Virus record (IMG/VR): IMGVR_UViG_3300025030_000074
Location: 19,084 to 83,083 of that record
Length of the DNA: 64,000 nt
Strand: one strand, 5' to 3'
Source: a virus
Part shown: positions 1 through 6,918 of the stretch, piece by piece
Numbering within the stretch: position 1 is the stretch's first letter
Layout of the letters: each line of letters starts with the position of its first letter
The notes under the pieces: model-generated
The model's database searches: none
What the model was told of the DNA's origin: nothing
The model's input: the letters and a program-made list of their open reading frames with translations, nothing else
Program-made: the position numbers and the translations under genes

Positions 1-216
1 CTATCTTTTCCATTTGTGCAAAGGACACTTTTCATCCAGAGATCTTATTTTACTGGGCAGTAAACAAGCACATTCTATACATATATTAAGTTTGTTGCTG
101 TTGCAATTCGCACATTTTATCTCTCTTTCCATCGCTATTTCCTCCACTTCCTTGTTTTTCCATATTAAGTTTTTCCAACCATCTTTTATGGACTTTATAT
201 TTTCCTCTATATTCAT
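1..216 (-). CDS. small zinc-ribbon protein
   Basis: A 71-residue protein with two CxxC pairs (CANC and CIEC) and a further Cys in the C-terminal KCPLHKW motif, which suggests a small zinc ribbon. Such proteins with a CP..KW tail recur in phages of this kind, but I cannot assign a role. The first 28 residues overlap the upstream gene by about 130 bases; an internal Met at base 132 (MEREIKC) would leave a 43-residue protein holding all the cysteines and may be the true start. It is the last gene of this operon inside the window. Confidence 0.6.
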   Translation of the reverse strand: MNIEENIKSIKDGWKNLIWKNKEVEEIAMEREIKCANCNSNKLNICIECACLLPSKIRSLDEKCPLHKWKR

Positions 217-424
217 AAGGCGTCTTTCTTCCGAAGGTTCCTAAATTTATAAGTTTTACGGCCTCTTTCTTTGATTTTGCTGTTTTAACTATCTTAAACT
301 GACTCCAAATTATTTCTCTTACAGTGAGAGGTTTAAGTTTAAACTCCTTTGCTACCTCTTTAACCAAATTTTCTAGTTCTTTTTCAAACTTATGAACATA
401 TTTAACTTTAACTTTAGCTAACAT
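86..424 (-). CDS. conserved phage protein, basic
   Basis: A 112-residue, lysine-rich protein of unknown function. The first 85 residues look like a folded helical domain ending in the motif KYKVHKRWLEKLN; the last 25 residues are Gly/Gln-rich and lie where the next gene already overlaps, so they may be a late extension of the reading frame. Overlaps the upstream gene at 414-424 by 11 bases, as expected for translational coupling in one operon. No catalytic motif is visible. Confidence 0.65.
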   Translation of the reverse strand: MLAKVKVKYVHKFEKELENLVKEVAKEFKLKPLTVREIIWSQFKIVKTAKSKKEAVKLINLGTFGRKTPYEYRGKYKVHKRWLEKLNMEKQGSGGNSDGKRDKMCELQQQQT

Positions 425-770
425 CTATTCGGTATTCTATGTTTATTGATTCCCCTTCTCTTGGTAGATGATCAGATATAATTTTTGATACCGTATTTTT
501 AGTTAAAATACCTTTACGTCTTAGTTGTAGAATATGATTATTCATAGATTGAGTACTCATAGCCGGTACCATACTATTTCTTATAGCCTTCCTTACATTT
601 CTAGAACGAAATAGTTCTTCTACTTCTTTCTTGTTTCTGTTAGCCGAATAAAGTATAAGTATCTTCTCTAAGAACTCTCTTTCTCTTGGCTTTAATCCTA
701 ACACTGGATTGAGAGTTTTTATAAAAGTCTTATAAAATTCGTCTCTTTTAACTTTTATTGGTACAATCAT
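414..770 (-). CDS. helix-turn-helix-like regulator candidate
   Basis: 118 residues, basic and mostly helical. The segment from LKPREREFLEKIL (about residues 26-38) to QSMNNHILQLRRKGIL (about 74-89) reads like a winged-helix/LuxR-type arrangement: a helix pair followed by a recognition-type helix with conserved Arg/Lys. This supports a DNA-binding role by inference only. It shares its start base with the stop of the secreted-protein gene upstream, so the two are probably co-translated. Confidence 0.5.
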   Translation of the reverse strand: MIVPIKVKRDEFYKTFIKTLNPVLGLKPREREFLEKILILYSANRNKKEVEELFRSRNVRKAIRNSMVPAMSTQSMNNHILQLRRKGILTKNTVSKIISDHLPREGESINIEYRIDVS

Positions 771-1654
771 TATTTGTTATCCATATATAGAATAGATACT
801 TTTCTATCTACTATCCTTCCCAAAATATCATAGTACAAAATTTTCCCATTATTATTTACCTTTTCTAATTCCACTTCTATTGCGATTATATTAGAATAGG
901 TATATTTTCCATCATAGTCGGTTTGTCTTAATCTGTAATAATTTATTCCATTAACAGAATTTTTATCTATATAGAAATAGAAAGATTTCTGATAAGAATT
1001 TCCTTGTCCCGGAATATTTGAAATCCTTTTGAATAGATTTCCGTCTTCTGTACTTTCTATAGTGAAATAAGCATTATTCTGTTCGGAACCTGTTGTCCAC
1101 CATAAAAATATACTTCCATCTACCGACTCTTTTCCTTTAAACTCTATGAGTTTTATAGGTAAAGGTATAGTTCCTCTCTCGTAGTAATAAGGACAGAAAT
1201 CAGTAAATCCTATACATCCAGGTCCTCCTCCCGTAGTACTTGCAGACATACAAAAAGTATATTGGGTACCAGGAAGTAAGTTTCCAAAAGATAATCCGGT
1301 TCCTATCTGAACACAAGCAGGTGAAAAAAGACGAAAACTTCCAAAAGAATAAACTGCACATCCTTGTCCAGCCCATCCTGAATTTATATCTACAGAATCC
1401 GTAGTTGGAGTAAAAGTCCAACAAACAGTCGGAGTTTTTCCATAACTCTTTGGATTACAATATCCGTTATCTTGTAACCACTGATAGTCCAAAGACTCAT
1501 TGGTGGTTACCTTCATTGGTCCGTCTGGTGAAGCACAAGAACCAGCTTTAGCAACTGCTGAATCTGAATAATTTAAAACCCTTGAATCTGAACTTGTCTG
1601 ACATAAAGAAGATAAAGATAATATTGTAAATAGTATGATTATATTGTTTCTCAT
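770..1654 (-). CDS. secreted protein with T9SS-like C-terminal region
   Basis: 294 residues. A hydrophobic N-terminal stretch (residues 4-18) followed by Cys19 forms a signal peptide, possibly a lipoprotein type. The middle is Gly/Ser/Tyr/Cys-rich like an extracellular beta domain. From about residue 165 the text LPIKLIEFKGK, LWWTTGSEQNNAYFTIE, GINYYRLRQTDYDGKYTYS and the final YYDILGRIV match the recurring end region of Bacteroidota proteins exported by type IX secretion, including the sorting-domain-like last strand. The final 20 residues are short and diverged, so the sorting signal may be incomplete. It sits between a methyltransferase and the HTH-like gene. Probably host derived; possible roles are surface masking or host-cell attachment, both speculative. 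Confidence 0.75.
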   Translation of the reverse strand: MRNNIIILFTILSLSSLCQTSSDSRVLNYSDSAVAKAGSCASPDGPMKVTTNESLDYQWLQDNGYCNPKSYGKTPTVCWTFTPTTDSVDINSGWAGQGCAVYSFGSFRLFSPACVQIGTGLSFGNLLPGTQYTFCMSASTTGGGPGCIGFTDFCPYYYERGTIPLPIKLIEFKGKESVDGSIFLWWTTGSEQNNAYFTIESTEDGNLFKRISNIPGQGNSYQKSFYFYIDKNSVNGINYYRLRQTDYDGKYTYSNIIAIEVELEKVNNNGKILYYDILGRIVDRKVSILYMDNK

Positions 1655-1664
1655 ATGTATTTAT

Positions 1665-2303
1665 TTAAGTTTCAAATAAAGAGGTTTGGGACTGAACTAT
1701 TTTTAAACGTTTTTCTGAATCCTCAAAATAATCAGCATCTATTTCTGTTCCGGTTAAATCAAAGCCTTCTTTGTATGCCGCTATTGATGAACTTCCACTC
1801 CCTAAATGAGTATCTAAAATCAAATCTCCTTCTTTGGCATAGTTCTTTAATATCCACCTATATAAATCTATAGGCTTCTCCGTAGGATGAATTTTATTTT
1901 GTGTAAGTAGTTTTCCTCTAGAATAGTTAAACACTCTTACTGAACTATCAAAACTTGTCCAAGCAAGTTCTGCATCTGCAAAACTAAAACCTCTTTGTCC
2001 TTTATCCCATATTAACCAACATCTACTTGGAAATAAATATTGAGTAAAGTAATTGCCACCCCAGATTATCTGATTCTCAGATACTCGCATCAACTCTTTA
2101 AAATATCCTTCGGTTGGTATAGAACTATCCCATTCCTTATGCTTCCAAGCTCTGTAACCATTCTTTCTGCAAGTTTGTCCCTTAATGGCCAACTCTTGCG
2201 AAGTTGATATTCCATAAGGCGGATCAACAATGGCAAGATCAAACTTTTTATCTGCACAAGTTTTCATATACTTCATGCAGTCTATATTCATCAGTTTAAT
2301 CAC
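1665..2303 (-). CDS. DNA methyltransferase (DPPY type)
   Basis: 212 residues. Catalytic motif IV is DPPYGI at about residues 27-32, and the SAM-binding FxGxG-like motif is DTHLGSGSSS near residue 160, followed by the acidic TGTEID strand. This order (IV before I) is the beta class of amino-methyltransferases, acting on adenine N6 or cytosine N4. HPTEKP before motif I is typical of phage versions. It overlaps the 89-residue gene by 4 bases and is the second methyltransferase of the operon. Likely protects phage DNA from host restriction. Confidence 0.9.
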   Translation of the reverse strand: MIKLMNIDCMKYMKTCADKKFDLAIVDPPYGISTSQELAIKGQTCRKNGYRAWKHKEWDSSIPTEGYFKELMRVSENQIIWGGNYFTQYLFPSRCWLIWDKGQRGFSFADAELAWTSFDSSVRVFNYSRGKLLTQNKIHPTEKPIDLYRWILKNYAKEGDLILDTHLGSGSSSIAAYKEGFDLTGTEIDADYFEDSEKRLKIVQSQTSLFET

Positions 2304-2569
2304 GGCTTAAGATTAATTTTAACTTCTTCCTCCTCAATAAGCTGTACAATATTGTATCTGTTAAAGAACTCTTTTACAATTTTGTCTTTTAAAAGTTCTA
2401 ATGCCTCCTCCGAATCTCTTGCAGGAATCTCATATATTGTCCCATATATCTCCCTGTTCTTTGTAACCTTGAAACTAAACCTCCCGGATTTCTTAGTCTT
2501 CTTTTCTTTATTTTCCTTATTTTCCCCCTCCTTCTTAGAAAAAAGAAAATTAGCTATCTTCTTTAACAT
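2300..2569 (-). CDS. hypothetical protein between two methyltransferases
   Basis: 89 residues. A basic Lys/Glu-rich segment (residues 11-30) is followed by a compact domain with FSFKVTKNREIYGTIYEIPARDSEEALELLKDK-like alternating strand and helix character (read in pieces), ending with an acidic stretch. No family recognised. It overlaps both neighbours (4 bases and 1 base), so it is translated with the methyltransferases and might be a specificity or accessory factor, which is inference only. Confidence 0.6.
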   Translation of the reverse strand: MLKKIANFLFSKKEGENKENKEKKTKKSGRFSFKVTKNREIYGTIYEIPARDSEEALELLKDKIVKEFFNRYNIVQLIEEEEVKINLKP

Positions 2570-3450
2570 TAATCTAAAACTAATTTAAGTTGTTCCTTAT
2601 ATGGTTTAATTCTCTCTTCTGCAAGTTTTACATATTTATCCGATATCTCACTTCCAATATAAAACCTGTTGTTTAAAATACACATCTTTGCTACAGTTCC
2701 GCTTCCCATAAAGCAATCGTAGACTAAATCTCCTTTAACCGTCCAGCTGATAAGATGGTCTTGTACTAATTTTTCAGGAAATATTGCAGGATGCTCAAAT
2801 GCTATATTATCCTTAGTTGAAAAATTTTTTCCTGTATTATATCTCCAAATATTGTTCCTGGGTGAATATTTTGGAACAGGTTTCATATCTCTCTCTATTA
2901 ACTTGCCTTCTTTAGTCCTTATTTTCGATTTACCGAACGATGTGTATCCTGCCCATCTATTCTCCTTGTCACATCTCAAAGTAGCGGTCTTGGGCTTACC
3001 TTTGCTGAAAACAAACATATATTCAAATATTTGAGAATATCTGTTTCCATCTCTCCTTGCAGGAAAAGAAGTTCCGTTCTTCTCATATATCATAGTATCA
3101 TGAATACGAAATCCTACTTCCTGGAAATATAAAGCCTGTCTAAAACTTATTCCACTCTCTCCTCCATCTATAACAGAATCTCCTACTACCCATACTATTA
3201 CACCTCCAGGTTTAGTAACTCTATAAAGTGATTCTGCTATGTTCTCAAAATTAAACTGATAACCTTCATATGATCTAAGATCTGAATAGGGAGGAGAAGT
3301 GATTGTTAAATCTATCAACTCCTCCGGCATATCACACATAGTTCTTAAACAATCCTCATTCTTTATAGTGTTCTTGTTTTCAGATTTCCATGCCCCTACG
3401 TAATCAACCTTCTCTAAAATCTCCGTCTTTTTTTCTATATACTCATTCAT
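2569..3450 (-). CDS. DNA methyltransferase (SPPY type, probably N4-cytosine)
   Basis: 293 residues. Motif IV is SPPYSDLR near residue 53, and motif I is FMGSGTVAKM near residue 248 followed by IGSEIS, again the beta-class order. SPPY is the form usual for cytosine-N4 methyltransferases, though some N6-adenine enzymes use it. TKPGGVIVWVVGD lies between, as in the D12/N-4 family. Full length for the family. First of two methyltransferases in this operon, so the phage probably modifies two different sites. Confidence 0.9.
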   Translation of the reverse strand: MNEYIEKKTEILEKVDYVGAWKSENKNTIKNEDCLRTMCDMPEELIDLTITSPPYSDLRSYEGYQFNFENIAESLYRVTKPGGVIVWVVGDSVIDGGESGISFRQALYFQEVGFRIHDTMIYEKNGTSFPARRDGNRYSQIFEYMFVFSKGKPKTATLRCDKENRWAGYTSFGKSKIRTKEGKLIERDMKPVPKYSPRNNIWRYNTGKNFSTKDNIAFEHPAIFPEKLVQDHLISWTVKGDLVYDCFMGSGTVAKMCILNNRFYIGSEISDKYVKLAEERIKPYKEQLKLVLD

Positions 3451-3759
3451 CTATTTAAATTGATGTTCCGTGATTACAGAAGGTACTTTATCATATCCAC
3501 AAATAGGACAACTAATAAAGTTATTAAAATCCTTCTCAGCATCTTTCTTTGTAAGATACCCCTGCATTGAAGTAGATAAATCTACTACCTTAGTCCAACC
3601 ACATCTCATAGGCTCCGAAGTTCCTTGTAAAGAATGATAATCCTTTGATACATAAGGATTATAGAACTCTCCTGTATCCCCTCTCTCTACTAACCAAAGA
3701 TATCCTCCATCACAGTAAATATCAACTAACCTTTTATAATACTCTTTATCTTTTTTCAT
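3451..3759 (-). CDS. hypothetical protein with CPxC motif
   Basis: 102 residues, no family recognised. The N-terminal half is rich in Tyr and Trp; a single CPICG motif sits near the C-terminus (residues 88-92), too little for a zinc site by itself. It directly precedes the methyltransferase with no gap and follows the tRNA-like element, so it is part of the same transcript. Confidence 0.55.
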   Translation of the reverse strand: MKKDKEYYKRLVDIYCDGGYLWLVERGDTGEFYNPYVSKDYHSLQGTSEPMRCGWTKVVDLSTSMQGYLTKKDAEKDFNNFISCPICGYDKVPSVITEHQFK

Positions 3760-3764
3760 AATAG

Positions 3765-3920
3765 CTGGCAGAGGAAGATTTGAACTTCCAAGAGGAGCTT
3801 ATAAAAAAGGCATGCCTTAAGGGGCAATACAAGTTCATGTCTGAAGTGTAAGTACCTTTTCCTTCGCTGATTCCCCGCCTAATAGACAGTTAGGTGCGTC
3901 TTCCTTTTCGCCATCTGCCA
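3765..3920 (-). tRNA. tRNA-like element with about 83 extra bases
   Basis: Read on the - strand: acceptor strand TGGCAGA (3920-3914) pairs 7/7 with TCTGCCA (3772-3766), followed by G as discriminator. The D-arm is GCG-loop-CGC with GG in the loop and the TGGCGAAA..ACGC look of leucine tRNAs. The anticodon arm is CCTAA/TTAGG around a 7-base loop CTGTCTA, giving anticodon GTC. The T-arm is a perfect GGAAG-TTCAAAT-CTTCC. Between anticodon arm and T-arm lie 88 bases instead of about 5. GTC with discriminator G would mean Asp, but T at position 37 is unusual. It could be a tRNA with an intron or giant variable arm, or a decayed tRNA. It sits alone between two genes. Confidence 0.5.
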
Positions 3921-3925
3921 GTATT

Positions 3926-4297
3926 TTATATGTTTTTTACTCCTAACATATTATCATAAAAAGCTTTAAAAGTTTCTAAATTGCAAAGATTTAGATGTAT
4001 ATACTCTTCTGCCCTTTCAACAACTTTATAATATAAATAGTTGGTACTCGCATGTTTATACTTCTTTAAATATAGAATGTCTGATAAAAAAGTAAATTCA
4101 TATACGGTAATATACTTATCCTTTTTAAAAAAAACATTGCTTTCTAAGTTAGAAGTAAATCCCTCTTTAAGCAAAAATTCTATAATGTCTTTCCTATATT
4201 TATGATCTTTAAGTCTCTTTTCATAATTTAAGCACTCTTTCTCAGTTATAAAACTCATATCTCCACTCTTAAAGACATTTTGTAGTGATGTTTCCAT
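3926..4297 (-). CDS. hypothetical protein
   Basis: 123 residues, charged, predicted mostly helical, with Tyr-rich strands in the middle (VYEFTFLSDILYLKKY). No recognised family or motif. Its ATG begins four bases after a TAnnTTTG box at 4302-4309, so it may be made from its own nearly leaderless transcript in addition to the operon transcript. Confidence 0.55.
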   Translation of the reverse strand: METSLQNVFKSGDMSFITEKECLNYEKRLKDHKYRKDIIEFLLKEGFTSNLESNVFFKKDKYITVYEFTFLSDILYLKKYKHASTNYLYYKVVERAEEYIHLNLCNLETFKAFYDNMLGVKNI

Positions 4298-4301
4298 TTT
4301 G

Positions 4302-4333
4302 CAAAGATACGTAAAATAATTGACATATCCTAA
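4302..4333 (-). promoter_or_regulatory. Bacteroidota-type promoter candidate
   Basis: On the - strand TATCTTTG (4309-4302) matches the -7 consensus TAnnTTTG. The flanking text TTTTACGTAT.TTTGC also occurs at the promoter at 5588, including an ATGTCA at the same distance upstream. The -33 position reads TTAG rather than TTTG, so it would be weaker. Confidence 0.45.
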
Positions 4334-4361
4334 TTTTTTTGAATAATAATGAAAAAAATCT

Positions 4362-4562
4362 TTAGTTTTCTTCTACAAATTCATCTTCCTCTCCTCTTTC
4401 CAAGTCCTCTAAATAGAGTTCCTCAGCATGATCCAAATTTCTTATATCACTTCCATCAAGATGTGCGTTTATCAACTCTTCCATATCCTTTTTATCTTGT
4501 TCACTTATTCCCTCCAACTCTTCAATTTTTGGAATTTCCGTTCTATTAATAACTTTTATCAT
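4362..4562 (-). CDS. small acidic protein
   Basis: 66 residues, strongly acidic (many Glu and Asp, especially in the last 20 residues), predicted helical. No family recognised. Overlaps the start-side neighbour by 4 bases (ATGA type), so it is co-translated. Highly acidic small phage proteins often act as DNA mimics or inhibitors, but nothing here proves that. Confidence 0.55.
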   Translation of the reverse strand: MIKVINRTEIPKIEELEGISEQDKKDMEELINAHLDGSDIRNLDHAEELYLEDLERGEEDEFVEEN

Positions 4563-4861
4563 AAATAATTCTTATTAGGCACCCAACTACTCATCTGATA
4601 ATCCTTGAGTATCTTGGGAATACATTCTTTAATATACCACTTTCTTATGTTACTTAAAGCCTTCTCTTGAGCATCGTTCTTGACATTCAAAAGAGGCATC
4701 CTCGTTATCCTCATCAATACATCCATCACAGCATTCTTTCTCTCCTCTAAAATAAACTCTTTTATCACCCAAAGCCTTTCTACCTCATTATTCTTAGGAT
4801 CAAAATATAACTCGTCAAACCTATTTTCCCAAGGATCATTGTTTTTTCTTAATTCTTCCAT
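4559..4861 (-). CDS. hypothetical helical protein
   Basis: 100 residues, helical, Glu/Lys/Arg-rich, with a Trp-rich C-terminus. No recognised domain. It overlaps both neighbours (4 and 26 bases) and belongs to the same operon. Confidence 0.55.
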   Translation of the reverse strand: MEELRKNNDPWENRFDELYFDPKNNEVERLWVIKEFILEERKNAVMDVLMRITRMPLLNVKNDAQEKALSNIRKWYIKECIPKILKDYQMSSWVPNKNYL

Positions 4862-5228
4862 TTATTCGTATTGGGTTAAATATGTTTGTTAATCTCCTTT
4901 TTACATCCATCTCCTTTAAAATCTCACCTTCGTTGAACCTAAATACCTTATACCCTCCAAACCTTAACCTCTCCTCCTTATGTTCATCGAAAAGTCCAAT
5001 ATTTATTACTATCTTCTTCTTTGGAAAGTAAAAATCAACTTTTATATCTGCACTGTTTGCCTCAGCATTCAATTTACCATTAATACTTCTCGCTTTATAG
5101 TAAACTCTTTGATTTACACAAGGTATCCTAACCTCAATAAGATATTCCGGACTACCCACTTCCTTAAACCATCTTACCATCAAAGAACAAAAAATAGATT
5201 TACCCCTCTTTATTTCCTCTACTTCCAT
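4836..5228 (-). CDS. possible PD-(D/E)XK-like nuclease fold, catalytic site altered
   Basis: 130 residues. The segment VDFYFPKKKIVINIG followed by HKEERLRFGGYKVFRFNEGEI follows the pattern of Vsr/DUF559-type endonuclease folds (DF..p..k..IE.DG, H, R...L...GY.V.RF...EI). Where the family has the catalytic Glu before the conserved Asp-Gly, this protein has Asn (VINIG), so it may be inactive or belong elsewhere. It is the first gene behind the promoter at 5588 and the long leader. Weak assignment based on pattern alone. Confidence 0.5.
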   Translation of the reverse strand: MEVEEIKRGKSIFCSLMVRWFKEVGSPEYLIEVRIPCVNQRVYYKARSINGKLNAEANSADIKVDFYFPKKKIVINIGLFDEHKEERLRFGGYKVFRFNEGEILKEMDVKRRLTNIFNPIRINGRIKKKQ

Positions 5229-5587
5229 AGTTGATATAACTCGAACATTGCTGGACTATTATTCCTTATTACCTTACAATTTACAATATTTAACTTTTAA
5301 GCATAGTTAGGTTTAAACTGGAAAATTTTTTGTTTTCCTGGATAATTGCCCCTAGCTTAACTTTAGTCCCCTACCCTATTTTCGTTACGGTTTAAGATAT
5401 TTTACCTCTTTCCCAAGGTCTCAATCTTTTTATTCTACAAAGCGGTTTTGCCTTCTACCCAAATACGGTACGCTTCTTAACGATTATTCAAGTAAACTCT
5501 TCGTTTATTATAGTTGAACTCTTACTAAACCCCCCGTTACCAAGGTAAAAAATAAGAGCTGAAGATGTCTTTGAAACTAAATCGATG
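5229..5587 (-). ncRNA. long untranslated 5' leader
   Basis: About 360 bases without a convincing reading frame between the promoter at 5588-5619 and the first gene of the leftward operon. Read on the - strand it contains a hairpin with CAGGAAAA/TTTTCCAG arms (5321-5343) and two segments also found in the other long leader (57191-57639): GACCT.TTGGGA.AGAG and GCAATGTTCGA. The length and the shared segments suggest a regulatory RNA, but I could not match it to a known class. Confidence 0.4.
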
Positions 5588-5646
5588 CAAATATACGTAA
5601 AAGAAATGACATCTCCAAATAAAAACGATAATATTTTACATTATAG
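5588..5646 (-). promoter_or_regulatory. promoter for the leftward operon, with upstream 21-bp box
   Basis: On the - strand: TTTG at 5619-5616, 20 bases, TATATTTG at 5595-5588, an exact match to the Bacteroidota promoter (-33 TTTG, -7 TAnnTTTG). Six bases further upstream is a 21-bp AT-rich, partly symmetric box (5626-5646). A 20/21 copy with the same spacing lies upstream of the promoter at 57640. Confidence 0.75.
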
Positions 5647-5889
5647 TTGCATTTTGTTAGTCAAACCCTTACTGGGCGCAGGTTTGAGAAGGAAAAATAA
5701 TTTTGCTTTTAAGTAATTTCTGTCATATAAAGCCAAAATAGTGGCCCAAGTAGGGGGTAAAAAAAATTTTTTTGGGCAACGGAATTTGACTATCATAGAA
5801 AGAATACGTTCCCGGATAATGCAAAATTTTAAAATTTTTTTGGAATTTTTAAAAGAAGGTACGTGTTTGGGGACGTCCCATCTCCCCAA
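5647..5889. other. divergent intergenic region
   Basis: No gene I can support. It separates the leftward operon from the rightward early genes. Visible structure: arms TCAAACC/GGTTTGA at about 5659-5685, and a run of eight A then seven T inside GGGGGTA...GGGC at about 5755-5775. A reading frame on the - strand (5641-5889) is composed of poly-Lys/Phe codons from homopolymer runs and is probably not coding. It is a plausible place for control sites or an origin. Confidence 0.4.
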
Positions 5890-6060
5890 CTCCCGCTAAC
5901 ATTGGGAGGGAAACCTACCCGGCCGCTCTTATGAGAGCAAAATGTGCTGGTAGATAAGGTTTTTCTTCACTCCCACGATTTGGAACGGTACGAAATAATA
6001 GTACTGGACGGTTCGAATCACGTCTCGTGGGACCAGTCCCCAGTAGCCACGAAACTACTC
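5890..6060 (+). ncRNA. structured RNA region upstream of the first rightward gene
   Basis: A locally GC-richer stretch with several short perfect hairpins: CTCCC/GGGAG (5890-5908); GCTCT-TATG-AGAGC (5925-5938) enclosed by CTACC/GGTAG (5915-5953); the tRNA-like fold at 5972-6035; and AGTAG/CTACT (6042-6059). This density of perfect stems in an otherwise AT-rich genome argues for a folded RNA 5' of the 6080 gene. Confidence 0.45.
5972..6035 (+). ncRNA. D-armless tRNA-like element ending in CCA
   Basis: CCCACGA (5972-5978) pairs 7/7 with TCGTGGG (6025-6031), followed by A and then CCA (6032-6035). A T-arm-like hairpin GACGG-TTCGAAT-C(A)CGTC has the tRNA loop TTCGAAT with one bulged A. Between acceptor and T-arm are only 28 bases, enough for one hairpin (GTAC/GTAC around a 9-base loop), so a D-arm is missing. 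It could be a tRNA relic or a tRNA-like structure read by tRNA enzymes. Confidence 0.4.
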
Positions 6061-6079
6061 ACTTTGTAGTGGAGCTGCC

Positions 6080-6535
6080 ATGAAGGGAATACGACAGTTG
6101 CAAGAACTCCAACTATGCGAAACGCTAAACAACGAAGTTCCAAGCTACTTAACACCAAATACCAAATACCAAAATACAATGACTGGACAAATCTTTCTCA
6201 AAAGCGTTGAAAGACGTGAAAGAGCAGAAGGTGAAGACTTCGCAATATGCAGATTCGCTACTCTTAAAGGCGGTGCCAACAGGATTAGCAATGAACCTGA
6301 CGTTGCAGAAGCATTGGAAGGTACATGGGTAGAAGGCGAAATCATACGTGCTGACGTAAAGCCGTACAAAAATGATTTTGAGGACGGCAAGGGTGAACAA
6401 ACCCTGAAAGTTCGTAATGTAGTTGTGTACAAAGGGGAAACTCTTGAAGCCGCAACTATCGCTTCTGGCCATGAGTTAGCACGTAAACCAAAAGCTGTTT
6501 TAGCTGAGGCAGGTGCTGATGCCGACCAAGAGTAA
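6080..6535 (+). CDS. hypothetical protein, GC-richer than its neighbours
   Basis: 151 residues with a predicted beta-rich core (FAICRFATLKGG, LKVRNVVVYKGETL) and an Ala/Glu-rich C-terminal tail; the pattern would fit a small OB-like fold, but I recognise no family. An in-frame ATG at 6179 is preceded by an A/C-rich leader (ACCAAATACCAAAATACA) much like the leaders of following genes and may be the real start, leaving 118 residues. Codons are clearly more GC-rich than in most neighbours, and a strong terminator follows, so it looks like a separate, perhaps acquired, highly expressed unit. Confidence 0.7.
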   Translation: MKGIRQLQELQLCETLNNEVPSYLTPNTKYQNTMTGQIFLKSVERRERAEGEDFAICRFATLKGGANRISNEPDVAEALEGTWVEGEIIRADVKPYKNDFEDGKGEQTLKVRNVVVYKGETLEAATIASGHELARKPKAVLAEAGADADQE

Positions 6536-6547
6536 AGTAACCGATTA

Positions 6548-6585
6548 GAGAGCTGCGAAGCACAGTAACAGCTCTCTTTTCTTTA
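6548..6585 (+). terminator. Rho-independent terminator
   Basis: GAGAGCTG (6548-6555) and CAGCTCTC (6569-6576) form an 8-bp stem followed by TTTTCTTTA, directly behind the 6080 gene. Confidence 0.85.
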
Positions 6586-6589
6586 TATT

Positions 6590-6890
6590 GAACCAAATAC
6601 CTAATGACCAATTCCATTGTTTTTAGACTTTATATAGATTTGAATATTGAAAAAACTAGAATTGGAGTAGTCTCTTGTTAGTCGTAGCCCCTTGCCCCAA
6701 TTCGTTACGTTCTGAAGGTGTTCTGGATTCTGCCCTTTCTCTTTTTATATTTGACTAAAGATATGAAAAGGAAGTACCAACAAACAAGAATAGTAACAAC
6801 AACAAAAGAACAACTAATAAGAGTAGAATAGCGTTTTGGAAGATAAATCCTACGACTAAGAAAATAGTACTCCAAAACTTGTTTTTTTGC
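6590..6890 (+). other. untranslated stretch with terminator-like hairpin
   Basis: About 300 bases without a supported gene. Arms CCAATTC/GAATTGG occur near 6607 and 6650, and the text TTCGTTACG at about 6710 with flanking C-runs resembles part of the leader at 5370-5400. Near the end GTTTTGGA (6833-6840) pairs with TCCAAAAC (6871-6878) and is followed by a T-run, like a terminator. A TATATTTGAC box near 6750, repeated near 7290, could be a -7 element, without a clear -33. Confidence 0.4.
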
Positions 6891-6918
6891 GAATTTTTTA
6901 ACCTAATACCTAAATACT

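Noticed and set aside
3765-3920. tmRNA
   Set aside because: Much too short, no tag-like reading frame ending in Ala-Ala, and the D-arm and anticodon arm are of normal tRNA type.
5641-5889. 82-codon - strand frame
   Set aside because: Made of homopolymer-derived Lys/Phe codons, lies in the divergent control region over the promoter-upstream box, and has no gene-like leader.
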